Positions 29,687 through 35,688 of a stretch of DNA of 35,688 bases are shown piece after piece. Position 1 is the stretch's first letter. Every line of letters starts with the position of its first letter. Made by a program: the position numbers and the translations under genes. Under the pieces are notes generated by a model that saw nothing but the letters and a program-made list of their open reading frames with translations, was not told the origin of the DNA and ran no database searches. Source of the stretch: Streptomyces corynorhini (GTDB taxonomy: Bacteria; Actinomycetota; Actinomycetes; Streptomycetales; Streptomycetaceae); assembly GCF_003346515.1 (NCBI RefSeq), contig NZ_QQNA01000123.1, forward strand, positions 1 to 35,688. The letters run 5' to 3'.

Positions 29687-32431
29687 ATGTCTCCGATCCC
29701 TCGCAGGTCCGTGCTGAAGGCCGCCGCAGTCGCGGGCGCCGCCACCCAGGTCAGCTGGGCGCTCGCCGGGCGGGACGCCCACGCGGCGGCCCCCCGCGCC
29801 GCCTCGGCGGCCGACCCCGTCGACGTCGGCTGGCTGGAGGACGGCGGACTGGGCGCGGCGCCCGGCTCGACCTTCGGCGTGCCGTGGAGCCGGGGCACCC
29901 ACCCCGCCGGTACGGAGTTCGCCCTGGCCACCGAGGACGGCCGGGCCGTCCCCGTACAGACCTGGCCCACCGCCTACTGGCCGGACGGCTCGCTCAAGTG
30001 GACCGCGCACGCGGTCGGCCCCGCCGCCGCGGGCGCGCGACGCCTCACCCTCACCGCCGGGACCCCCGCCGCCCCCGCGAAGAAGGTCACCGTCAGCGCG
30101 AACCAGCGGCGGATCACCGTCGACACCGGGGTCATCAGGGCGGTCATCGGCAAGGACGGCGCCCGGCTCGTCGAATCCGTGACCCGGGGCGCCACCAGGA
30201 TCGCCACCGACGGCCGCCTCGTCCTGCTGCGCCAGGGCGAACTCGACGACGGCGAGCACGCCACCGCCAGGTGGGAACGGTTCGAAGGGGAGATCAGCGC
30301 CGCCCACGTCGAACAGGACGGCCCGGTACGGGCGGTGATCCGCGTCGACGGCAAACACCGCAAGGGCAGCCGCCGTTGGCTGCCCTTCAGCGTCCGCCTC
30401 TACTTCTACGCCGGTGCCGAGTCCTTCCGCATGGTGCACACCATCACCTACGACGGCGAACAGACCCCCGGCCGGAACAAGGGCGACTTCATCCGCGGCC
30501 TCGGCGTCCGCTTCACCGTCCCCCTGCGCGACGCCGCCTACGACCGGCACATCCGCATCGCGGGCGAGGGCAAGGGCTTCCTCACCGAAGCGGTCCAGGG
30601 CATCACGGGCCTGCGCCGCGACCCCGGCGCCGCCGTACGCACCGCCCAGGTCAGGGGCGAGAAGCTGCCCGACCCCGCCACCTGGGACCAGCGCGTCACC
30701 ACCCGCCTCCAGGCCATCCCCACCTGGGGCGACTACACCCTGGCCCAGCTCTCCTCCGACGGCTTCAGCCTGCGCAAACGCACCAAGGCGGGCCACGGCT
30801 GGATCGCGGCGGGCGGCGGCGGCCGGGCGGGCGGCTTCGGCTACGTGGGCGGGGTCAGCGGCGGACTCTCCTTCGGGCTGCGCGACTTCTGGCACAAACA
30901 CCCCGCCCAGCTCGACATCCGGGGCGCGGCGGGCGACGAGGCCGAGGTCACCCTCTGGCTCTGGTCGCCCGAGGCACAGCCGATGGACCTGCGCTTCTAC
31001 CACGACGGCATGGGCCAGGACAGCTACCCCGAACAGATCGAGGGCCTCAACATCACCTACGAGGACTACGAGCCCGGCTTCGGCACCCCGTACGGCATAG
31101 CCCGCACCAGCGAGCTGATGTTCTGGGCCAACGACAAGACCCCCACCGCCGCCGCGCTGGTCGACCAGTCCCGGGCCGTCCGCACCCCGCCCCAGCTCGC
31201 CGCGAGCGCCGAAGCCCTCACCGGAGCCGGTGTGTTCGGCGGGCTCTTCGCACCGGTCGACCGCTCCGTACCGGCCAAGGCCGCGATCGAGGACCAGCTC
31301 GACTTCCTCTTCACGTACTACAAGGACCAGGTCGAGCAGCGCCGCTGGTACGGCTTCTGGGACTACGGCGACTTCATGCACAGCTACGACGAGGACCGCC
31401 ACCAGTGGCGCTACGACGTCGGCGGCTACGCCTGGGACAACTCCGAACTCTCGCCCGACCTGTGGCTCTGGTTCGCCTATCTGCGCTCCGGCCGCGCCGA
31501 CATCTTCCGCTTCGCCGAAGCCCTGACCCGGCACACCGGCGAGGTCGACGTCTACCACCTCGGCACCTGGGCCGGGCTCGGCACCCGGCACGGCGTACAG
31601 CACTACGCGGACAGCGCCAAGCAGCAGCGCATCTCCACCGCCGTCTACCGCCGCCCCTACTACTACCTCACGGCCGACGAACGGGTCGGCGACCTCATGC
31701 ACGCCCTCGTCGACTCCGACGAGACATTCCTCGCCCTCGACCCGCTGCGCAAGATCCGCACCGAGCCCTACGAACCCGACCGCAACGCCCTGTCCATCGG
31801 CTTCGGCACCGACTGGAGCGGGCTGGCCGCCGCCTGGCTCACCGAGTGGGAGCGCAGGGGCCCCCGGGCGGCCAGGGCCGAGGCCCGGCTGCGCTCCACC
31901 ATGGAGACCATCGGCGCGCAGCCCAACGGTTTCGTCCAGGGCTCGGGCCTCTACGACCTCGACACCGGCAGGTTCGCCGTCGCCGCCGCGCCCGTGGTGG
32001 ACGTCTCGCACCTCTCCGCGATGTTCGGCCTGGTCGAGATGTGCGCCGAGCTGATCGACCTCATCGACCAGCCGAAGTTCAAGGAAGCCTGGCTGGACTA
32101 CTGCCGCTACTTCAACGCCACCAAGGCAGAACAGAGCGCGCGCTACGGACGCGACTTCGGCAGTCTGCTGCTCTTCCAGGGCCACTCGCGCCAGGACGCC
32201 TACGCGGCGGCCCAGTCGGGCGACGCGCGCCTGGCCGCGCGCGCCTGGAGCAGGTTCTACGACAGCGACGCCTACACCTCGGCGATGAAGTGGGACAGGA
32301 CACCGCTCGAAGGACCCGACGTCCTCGAACCCGGCTACGAGAACCTCCGGATCAACAGCAACGAGACCGCCCTCTTCGGACTCGCCGCCATCCAGAACCT
32401 CGCGCTCGTCGGCGACCGGATCCCGACGTGA
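29687..32431 (+). CDS. PL26/YetA-like exported rhamnogalacturonan lyase
   Basis: A 914-aa protein with a Tat signal (PRRSVLKAAAVAGAA, cleavage near AHA). The mature start VDVGWLEDGG...TFGVPWSRGTHPAG and the segment TAYWPDGSLKWTAHAVG are hallmarks of the PcRGLX/YetA-like N-terminal RIFT-barrel domain. A beta-sandwich region to ~430 and a helical toroid (~500-914, with WDYGDFMHSYD and YAWDNSELSPDLWLW) follow, the three-domain layout of PL26 rhamnogalacturonan exolyases. It probably releases unsaturated galacturonyl-rhamnose from RG-I ends. AAAGGA precedes the ATG by eight bases. Its stop overlaps the next gene's GTG (GTGA). Confidence 0.87.
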   Translation: MSPIPRRSVLKAAAVAGAATQVSWALAGRDAHAAAPRAASAADPVDVGWLEDGGLGAAPGSTFGVPWSRGTHPAGTEFALATEDGRAVPVQTWPTAYWPDGSLKWTAHAVGPAAAGARRLTLTAGTPAAPAKKVTVSANQRRITVDTGVIRAVIGKDGARLVESVTRGATRIATDGRLVLLRQGELDDGEHATARWERFEGEISAAHVEQDGPVRAVIRVDGKHRKGSRRWLPFSVRLYFYAGAESFRMVHTITYDGEQTPGRNKGDFIRGLGVRFTVPLRDAAYDRHIRIAGEGKGFLTEAVQGITGLRRDPGAAVRTAQVRGEKLPDPATWDQRVTTRLQAIPTWGDYTLAQLSSDGFSLRKRTKAGHGWIAAGGGGRAGGFGYVGGVSGGLSFGLRDFWHKHPAQLDIRGAAGDEAEVTLWLWSPEAQPMDLRFYHDGMGQDSYPEQIEGLNITYEDYEPGFGTPYGIARTSELMFWANDKTPTAAALVDQSRAVRTPPQLAASAEALTGAGVFGGLFAPVDRSVPAKAAIEDQLDFLFTYYKDQVEQRRWYGFWDYGDFMHSYDEDRHQWRYDVGGYAWDNSELSPDLWLWFAYLRSGRADIFRFAEALTRHTGEVDVYHLGTWAGLGTRHGVQHYADSAKQQRISTAVYRRPYYYLTADERVGDLMHALVDSDETFLALDPLRKIRTEPYEPDRNALSIGFGTDWSGLAAAWLTEWERRGPRAARAEARLRSTMETIGAQPNGFVQGSGLYDLDTGRFAVAAAPVVDVSHLSAMFGLVEMCAELIDLIDQPKFKEAWLDYCRYFNATKAEQSARYGRDFGSLLLFQGHSRQDAYAAAQSGDARLAARAWSRFYDSDAYTSAMKWDRTPLEGPDVLEPGYENLRINSNETALFGLAAIQNLALVGDRIPT

Positions 32432-33519
32432 GCGCCCCCACCCGCAGGGCCGCCCCCACCCGCAGGGCCGCTCCCGCGCGCGTGGCCGTCACCGTGCTGG
32501 CGGCGCTCACCGCCGTCACCGGCCTGCTCGCCGTGCCCGCCGCCGCCCGCACACCCGCGCGGCCCTCCCTGCCCGCCGGGTGCGCCGGAACCGCCCCCGT
32601 GGTCTGCCACTTCGACGTCCCGCCGGGTACGTACGAGGTGACGGCCCTGCTCGGCGGCGCCCGCGAGGGCAGCACCGGCGTCCAGGCGGAGGCCCGGCGC
32701 GCGATGCTCGCCGAGAGCGCCACCCGGGCCGGGCAGACGGTGCGGCGCGGCTTCACCGTGGACGTACGCGACCCCGAGGGCGAGCCGACCGGGCCCGGCG
32801 GCACCCCCGGCCTCGACCTGCGCTTCGGCGGCGCGGCCCCCCTCCTCGCGGGGCTCCGGATCACCCCCGCGCCGCGCGTCCCCCAGCTCCTGCTGATCGG
32901 CGACTCGACCGTCTGCGACCAGCCTCAGGACCCGTACACCGGCTGGGGACAGCGGCTTCCGCAGTACTTCACGAGCGGCATATCGGTCGCCAACTACGCC
33001 GCTTCCGGGGAGGGTTCACAGTCCTTCCTGGACAACCCGGTGCTCTTCCGCGCGGTCGAGTCCCGGGTACGCCTGGGCGATCCGGTGCTGATCCAGCTCG
33101 CCCACAACGACAAGCAGACCCCGGCGGACGTCTACCGCGCCAACCTCACCGAGATGGTCAGGCGGATCCGGGACCGGGGCGGCCGGCCCGTCCTCGTCAC
33201 CCCGATCGTCCGCCGCTGGTTCAACGCCGACGGCACCCTCGACAACGGCACCGCCCTGCACGTCAACGGCCTGGGCGTGGACCTGCCCGGTGAGACGCGC
33301 GCCCTCGCCCGGGAGCTGGACGTACCGCTCATCGACCTCACGGCGCTGACCAGGCGACTGGTCGAGGAGGCGGGCCCGGAGGGCTCCAAGGCCCTCTACC
33401 TCTACGACGAAGCGCGCGACAACACGCACACCTCGGTTCGGGGAGCCACCGCGTTCGCCGCCCTGGTCCTCGGCGAACTCCGGGACCGGCACCTCGTACC
33501 CCCTCGGGTGGTGCGCTGA
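32428..33519 (+). CDS. Second rhamnogalacturonan acetylesterase-like SGNH hydrolase
   Basis: A 363-aa exported esterase. A signal segment of about 40 residues (hydrophobic VAVTVLAALTAVTGLLAVPAAA) is followed by a ~100-residue beta-rich domain absent from the other esterase, with two Cys (C52, C60) near its start. The SGNH core has nucleophile S160 (LLIGDSTVCDQ), IQLAHNDKQTP and DNTHTSVRGA. This domain order matches two-domain rhamnogalacturonan acetylesterases. Translational coupling to the PL26-like gene (GTGA overlap) suggests that deacetylation and exolysis are made in step. Confidence 0.88.
   Translation: MSAPTRRAAPTRRAAPARVAVTVLAALTAVTGLLAVPAAARTPARPSLPAGCAGTAPVVCHFDVPPGTYEVTALLGGAREGSTGVQAEARRAMLAESATRAGQTVRRGFTVDVRDPEGEPTGPGGTPGLDLRFGGAAPLLAGLRITPAPRVPQLLLIGDSTVCDQPQDPYTGWGQRLPQYFTSGISVANYAASGEGSQSFLDNPVLFRAVESRVRLGDPVLIQLAHNDKQTPADVYRANLTEMVRRIRDRGGRPVLVTPIVRRWFNADGTLDNGTALHVNGLGVDLPGETRALARELDVPLIDLTALTRRLVEEAGPEGSKALYLYDEARDNTHTSVRGATAFAALVLGELRDRHLVPPRVVR
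32433..32468. repeat. Exact 18-bp tandem duplication in a signal-peptide n-region
   Basis: CGCCCCCACCCGCAGGGC occurs twice head to tail and duplicates the Pro-Thr-Arg-Arg-Ala-Ala unit of the acetylesterase N-terminus, raising its positive charge. It is in frame and probably neutral for export. Confidence 0.8.
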
Positions 33520-33528
33520 GCCCGGCGA

Positions 33529-35688
33529 TCAGTACACGTCGCGGACATACCGCCGGTCGGCGGCCAGCCCCGCGACATAGGCGTCGGCCGCCTCCCGCGT
33601 GAGACCGCCATGGACCACGGCGATGTCCCGCAGGGCGCGGTCGACGTCCCTGGCCATCCGCGAGGCGTCACCGCACACGTAGAAGTGCGCCCCCTCCTGG
33701 AGCCAGGACCACAGCCGCGCCCCGTGCTCGCGCATCCGGTCCTGGACGTACACCTTCGCGCGCTGATCACGCGAGAAGGCGGTGTCCAGCCGGGTCAGTG
33801 TGGAGTCGCGCCGCAGCTCCTCCAGCTCCTCCCGGTAGGAGAAGTCCGTGGCGCGGCGCCGCTCCCCGAAGAAGAGCCAGTTGGCGCCCGGGTGTCCGAG
33901 TGCCCGCCGCTCCTCAAGGAATCCCAGGAAGGGGGCGATCCCTGTCCCGGGGCCCACCATCACCATCCGGGTGGCGGGGTCGGCGGGCGGGCGGAAGTGC
34001 GCGGAGCGCCGTACCCGCACCTGCACCTGGCTGTCCTGGGCCGCGTCCGCGAGGAATCCGGAGGCCACGCCCTTGCGGCGGTGACCCCGTCGGCCCTCGT
34101 ACCGGACGACGGAGACCGTCAGCCGCACCAGACCGGGGTCCGTCAGCGGGCTGGAGGAGATCGAGTAGAGCCGGGGCCGAAGGCGCCCCAGGACGCCCGC
34201 CCACTCGGCCGCCGTGGCCCGTACGGCGAACTCCGCGACGACGTCGACGGCCTGCCGCCCCCACGCCCAGCGCGCCAGCTCGCCCTTGTCGTCCGGGCGC
34301 GGCAGCTGCCTCGGCGTACGGTCGCCGGTCCGCTCGGCGACGAGCCGGAGCAGAGCGGGCGTGATCGCGGTGATGTCGAGATGACGCAGCAGAGCCTCGC
34401 CCAGCTCGACGGTCCCCGGCCCGGGGAGATCGACCGGAGTCCCCGGGGACAGCCCCGTGACGGACAGCCACTCCGCCACCAGATCGGGGCAGTTGACCGG
34501 CCGCACACCGAGCGCGTCCCCGGCGCGGTAGTCGAGAGGGGTCCCGCTCTCCCGCGTGTCGAAGGTGAACCCGCGCACCTCCTTGGTGGCGCCCGCCAGG
34601 CTGAGCAGCCGGTTGCCGGTCAGCCGCGCGACGACGGGCGGGGCCTCGGCGGGCCGGGCCGTGCGAGGCGCGGCAGGGGCGGCGGAGGCGGCGCGGGCTG
34701 CCGGTCCGGCGAGCTTCCCGGGTCCGGCCGTCTGCCGCTGCGGGGACAGCGCGGCCAGCACCCGGTCCAGCCACCGACCGGCGCTCTCCTCGTACTCCGG
34801 CTCGCAGTCGGCGCGCGGTACCAGGCGCCGCGCGCCCAGTTCGGCCAGCCGCTCGTCGAGCCGTCGGCCGTGCCCGCAGAAATCGTGGTACGAGGAGTCA
34901 CCGAGGGCGAGGACGGCGTAGCGCACCCCCTCCAGCCGGGGCGCGCCGGGCGCGCTGAGCGCCTCCCAGAAGCGTGCGCCGTTGTCGGGCGCCTCGCCGT
35001 CGCCGAAGGTGCTGGTGACGAAGAGCAGGTCCGCCGTGCGCGGCAGCGCGTCCGGCGGGTGACCTGCCATGTCGATCGGCCGGGCCGTCCGCCCGCCGTC
35101 CGTCAGCCGCCGCACGGCGAGGGCCGCCGCCTCCTCGGCGGTGCCGGTCTGCGAGGCCCACAGGACGAGGACCTCCCCCTCCGCCGCCCGCGCCGTCGCC
35201 CGTGACCCCGTCGCCGTCTCCGCCGTCGTGGTCGGCGGCGCGCCGAGGCCGGTCAGCGACACCGCGCAGAACTTGAAGCCGGGCTGGAACGAGATCGGGT
35301 CGACCGCGTCGCTCGTCACCGCGTTGACGCTCAGATCCGCGCCGAACAGGTCGTTCCAGTGGAACGGCGCGAAGCAGTCCCCCGGCCGCACCCGATCGGT
35401 CAGCACGGCGGGCAGCACCGCCCGGCCGCGCCGCGACGCGACCTCCACCCGGTCGCCCTCGGCGATCCCCAGCGCCCGCGCGTCCTGCGGGTGGATCTCC
35501 ACGAAAGGCCCGGGGTCGAGCCTGTTGAGCTTCGCGATCTTGCCGGTCCGGGTCAGCGTGTGCCACTGGTGGGCGACCCGGCCCGTGTTCAGGACGTACG
35601 GGAAGTCCTCGTCGGGCAGCTCCGCCCCGGGCAGGTAGGGGCGGGCGAAGAACACGGCGCGGCCCGAGGCGGTGGGGAAGACGGGCCG
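33529..35688 (-). CDS. Molybdopterin oxidoreductase / CysJ-type reductase fusion, 5' end outside window
   Basis: The visible 719 residues are the C-terminal part; the frame continues past the right edge ([14 protein letters not shown] reads through). The order is: molybdopterin-dinucleotide-binding domain (to ~150, with [19 protein letters not shown] and FHWNDLFG); flavodoxin domain (~170-315, [39 protein letters not shown]); FAD domain with LYSISSSP; and NADPH domain ([32 protein letters not shown]) ending in the CysJ-like YVRDVY. This is the layout of actinomycete assimilatory nitrate reductases with a built-in NADPH reductase. It converges on the acetylesterase gene with only nine bases between the stops and is unrelated to the pectin locus. 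Confidence 0.87.
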   Translation of the reverse strand, partial: RPVFPTASGRAVFFARPYLPGAELPDEDFPYVLNTGRVAHQWHTLTRTGKIAKLNRLDPGPFVEIHPQDARALGIAEGDRVEVASRRGRAVLPAVLTDRVRPGDCFAPFHWNDLFGADLSVNAVTSDAVDPISFQPGFKFCAVSLTGLGAPPTTTAETATGSRATARAAEGEVLVLWASQTGTAEEAAALAVRRLTDGGRTARPIDMAGHPPDALPRTADLLFVTSTFGDGEAPDNGARFWEALSAPGAPRLEGVRYAVLALGDSSYHDFCGHGRRLDERLAELGARRLVPRADCEPEYEESAGRWLDRVLAALSPQRQTAGPGKLAGPAARAASAAPAAPRTARPAEAPPVVARLTGNRLLSLAGATKEVRGFTFDTRESGTPLDYRAGDALGVRPVNCPDLVAEWLSVTGLSPGTPVDLPGPGTVELGEALLRHLDITAITPALLRLVAERTGDRTPRQLPRPDDKGELARWAWGRQAVDVVAEFAVRATAAEWAGVLGRLRPRLYSISSSPLTDPGLVRLTVSVVRYEGRRGHRRKGVASGFLADAAQDSQVQVRVRRSAHFRPPADPATRMVMVGPGTGIAPFLGFLEERRALGHPGANWLFFGERRRATDFSYREELEELRRDSTLTRLDTAFSRDQRAKVYVQDRMREHGARLWSWLQEGAHFYVCGDASRMARDVDRALRDIAVVHGGLTREAADAYVAGLAADRRYVRDVY

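Noticed and set aside
29663..32185. 840-codon open frame antisense to the PL26-like gene
   Set aside because: Same kind of shadow; the plus-strand frame has a signal peptide and family motifs.

Overview
The window is about 70-75% GC by eye, with strong third-position G/C bias, GTG/ATG starts, many 4-bp stop/start overlaps, ABC sugar transporters without their own ATPase, and Tat-exported enzymes. This points to a Streptomyces or close actinomycete chromosome. No tRNA, rRNA, CRISPR array, transposase or phage gene was seen.

Region 1 (178-5511, all minus strand) looks like a small cluster for a ribosomally made, modified peptide (RiPP). In transcription order it has a 28-codon acidic peptide gene with a strong ribosome site, a hairpin, a HExxH-motif protein, a stand-alone YcaO protein, a SAM methyltransferase, a cytochrome P450, a [3Fe-4S]-type ferredoxin and a MazG-like pyrophosphohydrolase. 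The peptide has no Cys or Ser and only two Thr, so it does not fit classical azole chemistry. I do not recognise this gene set as a described compound class, and it is the best candidate here for an undescribed system.

Region 2 (6144-33519) is a large pectin / rhamnogalacturonan-I (RG-I) utilisation locus, comparable in content to the yes/yet region of Bacillus subtilis. It holds a LacI regulator, an alpha/beta hydrolase, a 1518-aa Tat-exported multidomain protein of unassigned catalytic family, pectate lyase, two rhamnogalacturonan-acetylesterase-like SGNH hydrolases, pectin methylesterase, a PL26/YetA-like rhamnogalacturonan lyase, two ABC importers (two binding proteins, four permeases), a YesL-like membrane protein, a Gfo/Idh/MocA oxidoreductase coupled to a DUF6807 protein, and a GntR-aldolase-dehydratase operon for a sugar acid. 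The inferred flow is extracellular demethylation, deacetylation and lysis, then import, then intracellular oxidoreduction and sugar-acid breakdown.

Two operator families can be read from the DNA. One (consensus TAGARAYCGRTYTCTA) sits at the lacI promoter and in the divergent promoter region of the alpha/beta hydrolase and the 1518-aa protein. The other (core AAGCGCTT) sits at both ABC-transporter operons. The gntR promoter carries its own adjacent palindromes.

Region 3 (33529 to the right edge, minus) is the C-terminal part of a fusion of a molybdopterin oxidoreductase with a CysJ-type flavodoxin/FAD/NADPH reductase, probably an assimilatory nitrate reductase. It is cut by the window edge.
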